A stretch of DNA of 64,000 nt from Simmondsia chinensis (GCA_018398585.1 JAGTTD010000006.1:4166501-4230500), one strand, 5' to 3'. Positions 1 to 11,938 are shown, numbered from the stretch's first letter. Notes: generated from the letters alone by a model not told the origin. Numbers and translations: made by a program.

Positions 1-184
1 TGGTGGCTCGCCGTGCAAAAGCTATATTGAATAGGGTTGCTGACTCGCAGTGAAGTAGTTATACTTTGAGAGGGTTGGTGGCTCGCCGTGTAGCAGCTAC
101 ACTTTGAAAGGGCTGGTGATTCCCCGTGCAGCAGTTATACTTGGAGATGGTTGGTGACTTACCGTGCAATAGTCACAATGATGC
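1..184. repeat. Minisatellite, ~38-bp unit, about five diverged copies
   Basis: Units begin with variants of TGGTGGCTCGCCGTG followed by a CAGCTATACTTTGA-like half, at about 1, 38, 76, 114 and 152. The array is cut by the window edge, so its full length is unknown. No coding capacity is visible. Confidence 0.75.
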
Positions 185-236
185 TCATAATATGTTAATG
201 ATGATTGTATGGTGTTAGGGGCTATAATTAAAGATT

Positions 237-624
237 ACAACAACAACAACAGTCCTAGTGCCTCGCGGCTCCCGCAGAAAGCAGGGTCTGGGAGGGGTGA
301 TGTACGCAGCCTTACCCCTTCTGGGTGGAAAGGAGGCTGTTTCCGAGGACCCCCAACCTGAAGTAATTGAGTGCCTGCAAATAAACCACCAATTAATTAC
401 CAATGAGTTTTGAGGAAAAAGAAGAAGGAGAAGAAGAAGAAGAAGAGAAAGAAGCATGATCAAAGACTAAACTAGCCTATAAGTGCTTCACCTGAGGTTA
501 TGCCCGCCTAAGGATCTTAAACTACCAGTCCCTCCCCTCACTAATCTACTCTGCCATCTTCGATACCCTTATGCTAGCCCTCCATCGTGCCCTATCTGAG
601 GCCATCTCCTTCTTATGTTTAGGT
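237..624 (-). mobile_element. 5'-truncated RTE-type LINE, 388 bp
   Basis: The insertion is flanked by an 18-bp perfect direct repeat, gggctataattaaagatt, at 219-236 and 625-642. On the minus strand it begins in a degenerate RTE reverse-transcriptase C-terminus (EMASDRARWRASI-like residues, matching the better copy at 8231-9030), runs through a pyrimidine-rich stretch, and ends in a ~120-base tail (GGTTGGGGGTCCTCGGAAAC ... GGGAGCC) closed by (TTG)n. Truncation at the 5' end, a TTG tail and a long duplication are typical of LINE target-primed integration. Confidence 0.85.
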
Positions 625-642
625 GGGCTATAATTAAAGATT

Positions 643-1098
643 GTAATTCTTAATTTCATACTGGATTGAGGCACCCGTTGGGTCCTATGATTTTTTCCTC
701 TAGTTGAGAGAGGATTTCTACGTTAAAATATCGTGTGTTGATTTTCGCTGTTTTTCAGCTTCCGTTGTGCTTGGATTGTGTGGTTTTTCCCTACAGTTAA
801 CATACGAATTCTGATGTGCGTATATATATATATATAAGCCTTCCACACCAAAATCCTAGTGTGTTATGGTCCCAAATAAGATTGAACCCAATCCTCTAAA
901 ATATTATAAACAAAACCTAATACAATCAGGCTCCCCACATAATTTAACAGAATTTTATTATCTAAGTGTTGTTGAGGACTTCTTTGAGGCTGTATGGCCG
1001 TCGTGATTTAAGGAAAAAAATTTGTCAAAGGATTCAACACAACTAGTTAGGGGGTGAATCAAGTTCAAACTACACGGGATTGATTCATATACACTTAT
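643..1098. other. AT-rich intergenic DNA with a TA microsatellite
   Basis: No gene is seen. A (TA)8 tract lies at 821-836. The rest is unique-looking AT-rich sequence without long open frames. Confidence 0.5.
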
Positions 1099-1112
1099 GA
1101 TTTTGGCGTATT

Positions 1113-1333
1113 CATTTGTGAATACATATGTGATTTATTCATTGGTGATGAATTGATTACTTACTTGCAAGCGTGCACGCATCCATCCTTAATTAGATTA
1201 AAAGGTTGGTGGACCTCGGAAACAGACTCTCGTCAAGGTCACACCCTGATGGGGTAAGACTACGTACATACTTCCCCTCCCAGACCCTGCGCGAGTGGGA
1301 GCCCTTCAAGCACTGGGTTTGTTGTTGTTGTAC
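1113..1333 (+). mobile_element. 5'-truncated RTE-type LINE 3' end, 221 bp
   Basis: Ends in the shared tail (ggttggtggacctcgg at 1204 through the TTG tract to about 1331). It is flanked by a 14-bp direct repeat, gattttggcgtatt, at 1099-1112 and 1334-1347. The 90 bases before the tail look like RTE 3' untranslated sequence rather than the 5S-like head seen in the SINE copies of this window. Confidence 0.75.
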
Positions 1334-1980
1334 GATTTTGGCGTATTAATGTTTTTGGTGTTTCATTATATTTGATTTACGTTTATATTTTAGTATGCGG
1401 ATCCTTCCAATGCTATAATTAAGAGGACTCTATAACTTTTATATATTTTAATGCGTAAAATAAAAGTTATGGACTGAACTCAGCGGCTGGGGTGGAGCAG
1501 TATAGAACACTCATCAAAGACCTTATGACAACAGTGAAAAAGAGAGCAAATCTTTGTCGTATTATCAGAGGGGTCATATTCAGATTTATTTATAATAATT
1601 TTAAGTATTATTTAAACTATATTACCACATTATATGGTACTAAATAATATTGGTTGCAGTTCAAAACACGGTCCAAATAATTGGAGACAAATTGGTAGGT
1701 TTTTCAGAGAAGTCAAATTTATGTGCCAAAAAATTCTGCAAAAGCGTTGCTAGTAATTTAATGCAACTCCAAATCCCACTGAAAATGATAAATATATTCA
1801 ATCTATATACTATAATTTATATATTAAATAATAAGGTTATTTATGCTAAAGGTCCATATATTTTTCTTATTATATTAATTTAGTCATTATATTTTAATTA
1901 TGTATGTTTGGTCTCTCTATTATTTATATTGTGTCAATTTAGTCCTTAAAGTAAAAAATTTATGTTAAGTTATTGATGAC
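1334..1980. other. AT-rich intergenic DNA, no gene seen
   Basis: Short open frames here have no recognisable similarity and AT-driven composition. Nothing else can be supported. Confidence 0.5.
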
Positions 1981-3720
1981 ATTTTTTATAGTTTGGGTGC
2001 AAAACCCTTGACATTGGAATGCCGCACGCAAGTTGATGCCTAGCGTTAAGGCGCATCCTGCTCCAATCATTGCGTTGACATATTTACTTGGTGCGCAAAC
2101 CTCTAATGCTTGGTTCGATGTTAGCACCTAGGTTTTGGCTGCGACACGGGACATAACGAACCTTGACCCAGGCATAACCCAGAGAAGGCATGCGTGCTTG
2201 AAGCAGCGCATTGACCTAGTTAAGGACCACTAGCCAAGCGCATGATCATGCTCAAGCGGGCGCACGTTAGTTGCCCAGTACCAGTTAAGGACGGGCCCTT
2301 GACTAAATGCAACGCACGCGCTGTGCCGATACAAGACGGACATCGATCAGGCACAAGTATATGCTCAGTGCGCATCCTTTGTATGGATGAACCAGGCCTA
2401 ACGGAAATGAGCCTAAGCATGACATTGACGGACCGAAGGCCATGCGCTTGTTGCACAATACTGACTCGATGCGCGGAACGCGGGTCAGGCACAGTACGTG
2501 CACAAGCAAGGAAAAGGTATGGGAAGCCAAGTCCAAGCGCACAGGATTGGATGCGCTGTGCTAGCGTGATAACGAGCATTCACCTAGACGCAATATGGTA
2601 CCAACTCAAGATGGACCTTAAGTGTGCCAGAGTGTTGACATTAACTTAGAGTGGGCCCATGGATACTCTTACGTTAAGGCCTTGACCAACGGATAGGTCT
2701 AAGGCCTTGACCAATGGATAGGCCTTAGACCCGGTGTTGGGCGCGCTGGATGTTAGGCTGCGATGTGCAAGTGCGCAACCTTACGCAAGGGTGCGAAAAG
2801 GGGGCGCAGGTAGGCTCATATCGTGCGCAAGCTTGCGCACATGGTGCGCCACGCTACGCACCTTAAGTGTGCTTGCAACGCATACATGCAGCAGCCAGCG
2901 CCAAGTGCTGGCAGCACGCGGGAGTGGCTCTGGCAATGCACTGGGTGCGCGCAACGTGGGCGACACTGGGGACACAAGCGCGCACCTTGTCGGGGTACGG
3001 TGCTGGGTGCAGGTGACGCGGCGCACGTCTGTTCCGGAACACATGAACACTTGGGAAGCTTTGCGCATACGGAAAGGTGCTTCGACGTGCGGGACACATG
3101 ACTTGATGGTTATTGAGCATCGGACGTGGTGCTTTGAAGGAAAACCCTTCACTGTGAGCTTGATTGGAGTTCTTGACCAGGATCTTGACCAAGTAACTAC
3201 CGCGAAAATGGAGAGAAGCTGACCTGGGACTTTGACACGCCCTTTGACCTAGTAACTGCTCTCCTTTGGGCAGGAAAAACTGCAGGGGCATGCTTGAATG
3301 AGACTTGACCTAGTAACTGCCCATAAATGGGGTGCCGAAAAAAGTGGGAAATCAGATGTCATGAGGTGCTGCCAGGTATCCCAGGCAGTTACACCACTGG
3401 TAGATCATGGGAAATTGCTGGAATTGGCTATAAAAGTGGTTGTTATGCCCAGAGTTAGGGAGATTCAAGCTTGCTTCATGTTTTAAGGGTTGCATTCGGT
3501 TTTGCACTCAGTTCTTAGGCAAAGAAAGAGTCTTGATACAGTTCTAAGCAAGTGTGACGGTTTCCCATTGCAATTCAAAGAGTGCTCAATAATAAAAAGT
3601 CATCCCTTGTCTTGTGTTCCATATATCGTGTTGATGTTCATTTATGTTTACTTTCGCTGTGCTTGTGTGTGATTTCATATGTTTTAGGCTAAGTGAGGCG
3701 TAACTCACTGCCATCACAGG
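1981..3720 (+). repeat. GC-rich repeat island, probable solo LTR
   Basis: Composition changes sharply to GC- and GCGCA-rich sequence against AT-rich flanks. Internal short repeats include TTGACC(A/T)AGTAACT variants at about 3180-3320 and a doubled AAGGCCTTGACCAA(C/T)GGATAGG at about 2675-2725. A TATA-like GGCTATAAAAG at 3429 is followed by a transcript-like stretch with AATAATAAAA near 3588, which fits the U3-R-U5 layout of a long terminal repeat. Overlapping open frames occur on both strands, as expected of stop-poor GC-rich DNA, and none resembles a known protein. I found no primer-binding site or target duplication, so the LTR reading is inference. Confidence 0.45.
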
Positions 3721-3959
3721 TAGTCAAAGAAATATCTATAATATTGGGGCAATGGATGGATTTGTAGTGGATTAGTTGTATCTACTTAACTTAAATTTGA
3801 TCGTTGGACTAAATTGGCATAAGGTAAATAGTAGAGGGACTATGATTGGAAGGTGGATCGATCCACGTTAGAGTATCTAGATGGTGATGTCTCGAGCGAC
3901 GACAACTACTAAGATGTAGAACTCCATAAGAGAAGTACCATTCACGGGGATTGGGCTAA

Positions 3960-4900
3960 TTCTCTGCCACCCAAATGGCAATTCAAGAATCGTGTTCCAC
4001 TTTCCGGTATAATTTATCCAGCCTTGTTGCCCCTTTACTACAGCCTTTTAAATGCCTTGCAGACACTGTCACCTTCAATCGTAAAAACTTGTTAGGCAAG
4101 CACCAAGTTAACAATCTCACCTCCTAACACATTATTGCTCACCCTTAACCAATTACCAAACTCTTAAGGCCCACGTTGATCATAAACCCTTCATTGACCT
4201 TGCTTTGATCTCATGCCATGGCATCTAACCGCTTCTCAATAGCAGCAATTTGTTCCTGTGACTCAGTCGTCTCCTCGAATGAAGATATGGCTGCAGCGGC
4301 TCGTGTGTTCCTTGTTATAGCTAGCTTCTTGATTATAAGATGGCTCTGATACCACTTATCACGAACCTAAGCTCATGATGCAAGAGAGAGATCGAGGTTA
4401 GATGAGAGAGAGAAGAGAGAGTGAATAGAGAAATTGCGAGAAGGAGAGGGATATTTTGTATTATTTGATTGGATGATGATTACATTCCTTTACATTCTCT
4501 ATCTATACTTCTAAAATACAAGTAACCGATTAACAGGAAAAAAATATCTAAAGAATACTGCTGGAAACAGATTCTAGAAGGTTCCGGAAAGTTCTAAAAG
4601 CTCTTGGAATGGACTGGCAGTTAGCGGCATCTGGGAGTTGTTGTCATGACTTAACAATGAGCTAGGAAGCGATGACAACTGTGACAGGTCATTGGAAGTA
4701 CCAGAACTGGCAGTGATGCAAGAAGTTGATAGGCATGGACCTTGACACTGCACGGACCCAGTGCAGACACGGCCTTGACTCGTACCTGGATGCTATCACT
4801 GACCTCGAACATGTCATGCACATGAACCCCCCCCCCCCCCCCCCCCCCCCCCTCTCTCTCCTATCGTCAAAACTAAAGCGCATCCCATAAACAACAATCA
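3960..4900 (-). mobile_element. LTR-retrotransposon remnant: leader, PBS and part of 5' LTR
   Basis: Read on the minus strand, TGGTATCAGAGCC (complement of 4344-4356) is the classic initiator-Met tRNA primer-binding site. Sequence at 4357-4850 would be the end of the 5' LTR and the sequence below 4344 the leader and gag start. No intact gag or pol is present. The LTR part holds a poly-C run (about 4828-4852) followed by CT repeats. Confidence 0.55.
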
Positions 4901-6466
4901 CAACTCAAGCCAACCGCCCTTAACCATCCCAACTATACCACACGAATTGAAGGGTCAAAAGAAATGAGCAAGGAATTCAAAACCCAATTTTGAATTATTC
5001 ACACACTTTGGAGGCCTTAACAATGGGACCGAATTTTTTGCGCGTTTCAATGGCATGCACACCCCGTGTTCCCTTCGTGCTTTTGTTTACCGAAGTTATA
5101 CCTTGCTCTGGTGCAATGCACCCTACTTTTGTGAGACTCTGTTCTCATTTATTAGATACTAAAAAATCTCATGACTCTAAAAAACATAAAAACTAACAAT
5201 ACCTTCCTCGCACACTGAACACACCACTTACATTAGAGCAACCAATTGCAAAACATTATGCCCACTACCAACCGACTATTCGGCCACCTCGGCTGCCACC
5301 AAATCCGTCAATTCTTTTAGCATCAATCATCTGTTAGCAAAAACTACTTGAACTTTTTCTGAAAGTGCCTTTTACAGCATGATCTTTTAATATAACCAAA
5401 GATTATCAATGCCATTATATTTTAGTCATCCGCAATCAATGCCAATCCTAATCCACTCCTTGAAGGAGTTTTAAGAATGCATAATATAAGATATTATATC
5501 ACAAAAAAAGCATCAAATAAATAACACTTAGTGTCATGTCACTCAACATTAAATTAAAACTAAGGTGACTATTGTAGTGAGGCCCCTTGTGTCTCCTTTA
5601 TGAGAAGGTCCCTACACATCATCAAAACTATGGGGTCTCATATAAATATAAGTATTTTTTTTCGATAACTAACGATAAAGTCGGAATATACAACAGATAC
5701 CTCGTATAAACAAGATCTAAATCAACCCGAATCAAAGCGGGAATCAAAACAAAGAAAAAACAGTACAATAGGCCAAACAAAATTACAAGACAAATACCGG
5801 CAAAAATCAAACGACGCTATAGGTTCACAACCACCACTAGATAGGATGGACCGAAAACAAGGGAATGAGCCAATGTACCACAGCTAGGAATGAGGTTGAA
5901 AGGGAATCAAGCCAACTAATACTATGATCCATCATTACAATATGTATGCTTAATGACAATCAATTCATCACCATCAAAATTCAGTCCAAATTTTTTTCCC
6001 AATCTTCTATGTACACTTTGCAGTAAGAAACTTATCAACATCTTTAGCACATTCGCCCTTCTATATCAACTTCTTCTCTTTTTTTTTACCAAAAGTGCTG
6101 ACCGATCTCTTCATGCTATTCCCAAGTGAAATATTCTTTAGTATTATTTTAAATTTTAATTAACTTGGATAAGCTATTTAAACTGAAACTTTATTGGCTT
6201 GTTATGTATTAGTTTATAGCAATCATTGTTCATATAAAAAGTGACTTTCAATCCTTGAGAGAAAACTAATTGTTACGAAAACTAAAATACAACGAAAGAT
6301 TTAACGAGAAAATGAAATCAAACACACAAGATTTACATTGTTTGGTAGCAATTGCCTACATCAACGGAGTTGCAGGGATATTTTATTGATTGAAACTTAC
6401 AGAGAGTTTTTTCTTCTAATTCATTCTACTCTTCTAAATCCTGAAACAAGGTTTATATATGCACAC
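4901..6466. other. AT-rich intergenic DNA with a possible L1 3' tail near 5650-5830
   Basis: No gene is recognised. At about 5656 a T-run followed by CGATAACTAACGATAAAGTC resembles the minus-strand 3' ends of L1-type copies at 22.6 and 44.4 kb, so a short L1 tail fragment is likely. Confidence 0.35.
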
Positions 6467-6475
6467 ACAAGAAAC

Positions 6476-6920
6476 TAGGGGTGTATTTGAGTCGAGCCGA
6501 GCCCGAGCCTGCCAGGCTCGAGACTCGACTCATTAGCATTAAGCTCGGCTCGAGCTCGACTCGTCAAAAGCTTAGGCTCTGCTCGGCTCGATCTAAGCTC
6601 GGCGAGTTTTGAATTAAAATTGCAATTTAAACTAAATATAGACTCGTTCGGGCTCGTTTAAGCTCGGGCTCGACTCATTTATGCTTCAATTTAGCTTCAT
6701 TGAGCAATATTTAAGAAAATATATTATACTAAAAGGGCTCACTTAGGCTCATTTAGGCTCACGATCCTATGACCTCGAACTTCACTAGGCTCGGGCTCAG
6801 CTTGATAAGCTAAACGAGTCGTTTCGTCCAGGCTCGAGCTCAAAGCGAGCCGAGCTTTTCAAGCTTTGTGACAAGTGACTCGCGAGGGCACACTAGCTAG
6901 CTCACCTTATTTACACCTGT
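6476..6920. mobile_element. Non-autonomous DNA transposon, GAGCTCG-rich, copy 1
   Basis: The 445-bp element begins TAGGGGTGTATTT and ends TTACACCTGT, giving short imperfect inverted termini around GGGTGTA/TACACC. It is flanked by a perfect 9-bp direct repeat, acaagaaac, at 6467-6475 and 6921-6929. The body is dense in GAGCTCG/GGCTCGAG motifs and has no coding capacity. A second copy in the same orientation lies at 20254-20665. A 9-bp duplication suggests Mutator- or hAT-type mobilisation; the family is not certain. Confidence 0.75.
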
Positions 6921-6929
6921 ACAAGAAAC

Positions 6930-7789
6930 CATAATTTATTCAACTGAGATCATCAAAAGGGGCCTGGGCCTCGACCTGGCCGAGATCAAGACCCTTAAGT
7001 TTTTCCCAGGGGTAATGCCCACGGACCCTATACGGAGTCAACGAGGCTAAATTCCCTTGAACTCGACCTATAACGGTATAAAATCAGGCTTTACACAAGA
7101 AGCACAATACTAACTTCCCTATAGAGAAACTGGAAAATATTTTTCTTCATGGGGGAGAAATTCTTCACAATGTAATCTAGCAATTTACATCTCACTTCAA
7201 CTTGAAATTGAATTTGAACAAGTGTAAACCTCTCAAATTTAGAGAATAAAATGATTTTATTTAACAAAGAAAATTTTTATTTCAACAATAGTATATTTTC
7301 TAACGAACATTTGAAGAAAATTTTTCATGAGAAAAATATAGAATTTGTTATAAATGGAAAACTCAAGGATATCATATTTTATATAATGGTTCATGTCAAT
7401 TATATACTTTGGCCCTTCTTTATGGAGGGTTAGGTTTATTTTCAAATTGAAGCGGCAATGTTTGAGTCTCAGTACATGTTTAGACATGACCTTACATATC
7501 TAAACCTTACTGAAGAAATGATTTTAGATAAAGTTGAGTGGCAGTTGAAAATCTGTGTGGTCGACACAGCTGCTAGGAGAGTGGAGCACATCAATGCTTG
7601 TTTATAGCTCCCCAGGTATGCATGTCTGTTATGGGCGTTTTGTATGTCTGTTAGTTGTTTATTTGACTTCGAGATTGAACAGCTTAACCATTACACCAAC
7701 TCGAACACCTCATCTCAAGACGATTGTATGTTAAGAACGTAAAGCTTAGGATTCTCATGAAACATCATCACACTGATCATAGCCAAAAG
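6930..7789. other. Intergenic DNA upstream of the L1 copy
   Basis: AT-rich with some GC-rich patches (6960-7060). Nothing is confidently recognised. Part of 7480-7790 may be decayed 5' L1 sequence. Confidence 0.35.
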
Positions 7790-8210
7790 GCCGAGAAAGG
7801 CATCAAAGGGGCCCGGGCCCTTAAGTTGTTTTAGAAACGGTTCCTGGGTGGTATTGCTTTGCAAGTGAATTAGATCCATGAGGCTCGTTATCGTCTTCAG
7901 GATCAAGTTTATTCGATTGACGACCTGAATCTCAATGTAGAAGCTGTAATGTTGAAGAGTAAGTTCTTAAAGCTCTTGGAGGCTGAGAATTCTTTTCTTC
8001 AACAACATTCAAAGATTCAGTTGTCAATCAGATGGATCAACTGTCTAACTTCTTTTATTTCCGGATTAAATCCCGAGGTAAAAAGAACTTTGTATGGTCC
8101 ATTAAAGGTCAGGGAGGGGATGTGATGACTAATCAAGTAGATATTGCAAAAGAATTCCTCCACTTTTATGAATATTTTCTAGGTAAGGAATCGCTGGATA
8201 TTGCCCAGAT

Positions 8211-8230
8211 TGATCAAGATATAATTAGTG
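8211..8230. repeat. Target-site duplication, left copy (RTE into L1)
   Basis: tgatcaagatataattagtg occurs here and again at 9031-9050, bracketing the RTE insertion. Confidence 0.9.
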
Positions 8231-8673
8231 GAAGATACAATAAGATGGTAGTGAGGCCAGCCATGACGTATGGGGCAGAATGCAGGGCGATGAAACAACA
8301 ACATACACAGAAGATGAAGGTGGCGGAGATGCGAATGCTGCGGCAGATGTGCGGACACGCAAGGAAGGATAAGATCAGAAATGACGTCATAAAAGGCAAA
8401 TTGGGTGTAGCCCCCATTAAAGATAAATTGAGGGAGCAACATTTGAGGTGGTTCGGACATGTTAGAAGGAGGCCGGTCAACGCTCCAATTAGGAGATGCG
8501 AACAACCCTATACTACACTAGGTAAGAGAGGAAGAGGCGGGCCAAAAAAGAGATGGTTAGAGACGATCCGACAAGACCTCACCCACCTAAACCTTCGAGA
8601 AGAGATGGCTTTAGATAGGGCCCAGTGCAGGGCTAGCATAGGGATAATAGATGCACTAACTGGAGTAGGGTAG
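8231..8673 (+). pseudogene. RTE LINE reverse-transcriptase C-terminal fragment
   Basis: The open frame entered at the truncation point encodes about 146 residues to a stop at 8671-8673. The pattern VVRPAMTYGAECRAMK, KVAEMRMLRQMCGHARKDKI, IKDKLREQHLRWFGHVRRRP and KKRWLETIRQDL is the end of plant RTE-clade polymerases. The catalytic RT motifs lie upstream and were never copied. The frame is uninterrupted, which suggests a fairly young insertion. The protein has no start of its own; the open frame across the upstream junction is fortuitous L1 sequence. Confidence 0.9.
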
Positions 8674-9030
8674 TCTAGCTTATTAGTGCTAGGCCTTGTC
8701 ATCCTCTTGGCGCACTTATGTTGCGTACTGACTCTCATGAGCTGCTACTTGCCTACTTCTTATTTGATTTCTATTTAATGTGACTTGCTTTGAATTTGTT
8801 TGTTTTGCTCGCCGTGTGTTTTGCCTTACTCATGCTTTGATGCTCTCCTGCTCTCAGGTCACCATGCTTTATGCCACGGACCAGCTTCTCAGGTTGGGGG
8901 TCCTCAGAAACAGCCACCCTTCAGGGCAGCCGCCGAAAGGGGGAAGGCTGCGTACATCTACCCCCCCAGACCCTGCTTTTGCGGGAGCCCTTGGAGGCAC
9001 TGGGCTTGTTGTTGTTGTTGTTGTTGTTGT
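8231..9030 (+). mobile_element. 5'-truncated RTE LINE nested in L1
   Basis: This 800-bp insertion has a 19-20-bp perfect duplication. It carries the RT C-terminus (8231-8673), a ~220-bp 3' UTR, and from about 8895 the ~120-bp tail shared with the SINEs and other truncated copies here, ending in (TTG)n at 9007-9030. It is the best RTE 3' reference in the window. Confidence 0.93.
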
Positions 9031-9050
9031 TGATCAAGATATAATTAGTG
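9031..9050. repeat. Target-site duplication, right copy (RTE into L1)
   Basis: Matches 8211-8230 at all 20 positions. The first t may belong to the TTG tail. Confidence 0.9.
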
Positions 9051-11239
9051 AGGGGCCAATTCTGAGTGTTGTTGATCATGCATTGCTGTTGCTGCGGGTC
9101 TCCAATAAGGAGATTGGGGATACTCGAAAGCCTAGGGCCTTGATAGTTTTTCATCTATTTTTTTTTTAAGCTTGTTGCGTAATTGTTGGTGCAGATGTAC
9201 GCATTGTTATTTGAGATTTCTTTAAATCAGGTAACCTACTGATATCCATAAATGCTACTGCTATTTCTTTGATCCTGAAGTCTGATAGACCGATGCTGGT
9301 GAGCGAGTTTAGACCCATTGCTTGTTGTAATGTCGTATATAAGATTATCTCAAAACTACTTTCTTTGCGGCTTGAAAAGGTTCTGGGTAAACTTGTAGCC
9401 CCATCCCAAGCTGCTTTTGTGAAGGGAAGAGCCATCTTCAATAAAATCATCATGAGTAATGAGATAATTAAACATTACAACAAGAAAAATGTATCTCCCC
9501 GATGTTACATGAAAATTGACATCCGAAAGGCATATGACTCGGTTTCGTGGACTTTTTTGTTTGATGTCCTTAACCAACTTGGGTTCCCTCCCCTCTTTAT
9601 TGATTGGATCTGAGAATGTGTTTCCTCCGTTTCTTTCTCAATTAAGTTAATGGTGGTTTGTATGGGTTTTTTTAAGGGAAAGAGAGGTCTGAGGTATGGA
9701 GATCCGATCTCCCCTCATCTTTTTATATTTTGTATGGATTACCTATCATGTGTGCTTGGGAAGATGATGAAGGAGAAGAGCTTTAATTTTCATCCCAAGT
9801 GTAAAAAATGGGGGATTACTCATTTCACTTTTGCGGATGATTTGTTGCTTTTTTTCTAGAGGCGATTGTGAGTTTGTTATGTGCCTTTGGAAAACGGTGG
9901 ATCATTTTCCAAAGGTGTCGGGGTTGGAGCCGAATTCCCTTAAATCCGAGATTTGTTTTGCTCAAGACCAAGAAGTTTTATTCTTCAAGAGCTTGGGTCT
10001 AGGGAGCTCTCTCTACCGCTGCACTATCTCAGCATCCGATAACCGGGGCTCGTCTCTTTATTGGTTAGTATGGTCCTCTAATTCAAAAAATCCGGGATAA
10101 AGTCAGTTTTGGAATATGCGGGTGCTTTCAGTTACCGGCCGCTTGGAACTACTTCAATCTGTTATCAGGGGCATTCTAGGTTACTGGTGTAATATTTTCC
10201 TCTTCCCTCTCTCGGTTATTAAGCGGGTACAGTCTATATGTATGCATTTTTTGTGGGGAGGTGGGGGAGAAGGTGGAGGTCAGCCGTTGGTTCCAATTGC
10301 GTAGAGTCGTGTATGTCTTCCAAAGGAAGAAGAAGGACTCGGGATTAAGCAGTTAAATTCTTGGAATATGGCTTGTTTTATTAAGTTCTTATGGAACATT
10401 CATCACAGGAAAGATTTGCTTTGGGTACAATGGATGCATGGTTTCTATATGAAGAGAGATTGTATTTGGACCGTTAAAAGCCGAGTCCATGATTCTATGT
10501 TTTAGAAGGCGCTTCTTAAATGTAGAGATTGATGGATTGAAACTCGTGGAGGAATTGAGGGAGCTCGGCATGGCCTTCATTGCTGTGTTTCGGGTAACAA
10601 AGCTTAGGTTGGTCCAATCTCTGAGAGGATGCGTACTCGGGGACTTATTTGGCATTGGCGTCGCTCGGTTTGGAGTGCTGCCATCCCTAGGCATAGTTTT
10701 TGTTTATTGAAGACTTTATCAGCTGGGCTTTATACTCATAATCGACTTCATAGGACTGGGTGGGCTTTTCCAAGTCGTTGTGCTCGGTGTGAGCTTGACT
10801 GTGAGTCTCTTGGTCACTTGTTCTTTGATTGTGATTTTTGGTTCCAAGTTTGGAAAAGTGTTGCGGTCCAGTTCCAAATTGCCCCAATAAGAGAACTTCG
10901 TCAAGTTCTGGAGTAGTTCGGGTCTCGAGTGCGAAATAGACAACGACGTAGTATTGTGAAAAAAAATTGTTATTGCTGTTGTTGTTTACAATATCTGGAT
11001 TGAGAGGAATAGGAGAATTTTTCAAAATAGTAGGTGTAGTGAAGATGAGTTGATTTGAACCATAATATCCAAGTGTGGTGTCAGGTTAATTTTCTGTTTA
11101 AGGACTGGGGGTTGGGTCTGGTGACCTTGGGTGGGTATTTTATTTGGAATTTTTGTTTAGGACCTCTCTGCATTGAGTTCAAAGTTTGGAGTAAATATAT
11201 CAACTCTTACCATTTGGCCACAAAAAAAAAAAAAGAGAG

Positions 11240-11935
11240 AGACATTATGTTATAAAAACAATGTTGCAGAAGTTTAAAAAGTTAGATAAAGATACAGAAA
11301 TAAATTTATACTCTAAAATTATCTTTCATGTAAACGCACATCAGTTTGAAGCATCTATAATACGCATGTCCTTGTACCTTACATTGAAATTATATATATG
11401 TTGAAAGTCAAGGATGTGGAGTTTTAAACTCGTGAAATTTTAGTCAATAAAGCTCTGATACCACTTCCAAAAGACTATCTCAAACGCTTAAGTTGTAATT
11501 TGCACGTCGCTAATAATAATTTTATACTCTAAATTGACTCCTCATGCAAATGAACATTAGAGTGCAAAGGAGTACGAGAATTTTATACTCTCTACAGTAG
11601 AGAAAAGGATATAAAAAGTCCACCAATACATTGATTTAGAACCGAACGAGATTAAAGGCTGTAACATCTTAAAGTTAAACCACAACACAAGATGTCCATC
11701 ACTAGGTTTCTTTAGGCTAAATGAAAGCATTCTAAACCATCTATCAACATAAAGTTTATAGACTCCGTTTCGAATTGAAAAAATTTGGAGAGAAGAAAAT
11801 AAGAGGAGAAAAGTTCAAGCAAAAATAAAGAGTGAAAATTGACCTTTCTTTTTTTCCTTATTTAGATATCAAGGGAAAACATACAGAAAAATGCTTTTCT
11901 TCATGTTTGAGTTCAAAATAGAGCCTTAGGCTCCG
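11240..11935. other. AT-rich intergenic DNA, no gene seen
   Basis: A GCTCTGATACCACTTCC motif at about 11452 resembles a reversed primer-binding-site region of LTR or TRIM elements. Nothing else is recognisable. Confidence 0.4.
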
Positions 11936-11938
11936 TTT

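Larger units (their letters stand above)
7880..10920 (+). pseudogene. L1 ORF2 reverse transcriptase, decayed
   Basis: Fragments fall in shifting frames: a linker (LLEAENSFLQQHSKIQ, about 7968-8025), then after the RTE insertion the RT core with SEFRPIACCNVVYKIISKLL (from 9302), AFVKGRAIFNKIIMSNEI, KIDIRKAYDSVSW (from 9513) and the catalytic FADDLLLFF (9829-9855). Next come the connection region (GRLELLQSVIRGI, from 10137) and a zf-RVT module (CARCELDCESLGHLFFDCDFW, about 10780-10840). Stops occur after FIDWI (9611) and after the FADD box, with frameshifts near 9840-9890 and 10090, so no functional protein is possible. The family copies its own RNA into nicked chromosomal DNA. Confidence 0.9.
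7790..11234 (+). mobile_element. 5'-truncated L1 LINE, interrupted by an RTE LINE
   Basis: Contains, in order, an ORF2 linker segment, the RT domain, the thumb/connection region and a zf-RVT region, and ends in an A-tract at 11221-11233. The nested RTE copy occupies 8231-9030. The 5' limit is approximate because the endonuclease domain is missing or unrecognisable. I could not find the L1's own target duplication. Confidence 0.85.

Noticed and set aside
2242..3291. Several overlapping protein-coding genes
   Set aside because: The GC-rich segment lacks stops in four or more frames at once; none of the translations shows a recognisable domain, and codon-level structure is absent.
4828..4852. 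Functional G-quadruplex or regulatory C-tract
   Set aside because: A homopolymer run next to CT repeats in a decayed LTR; runs of this kind also occur in the SINE tails and are prone to sequencing and assembly error.
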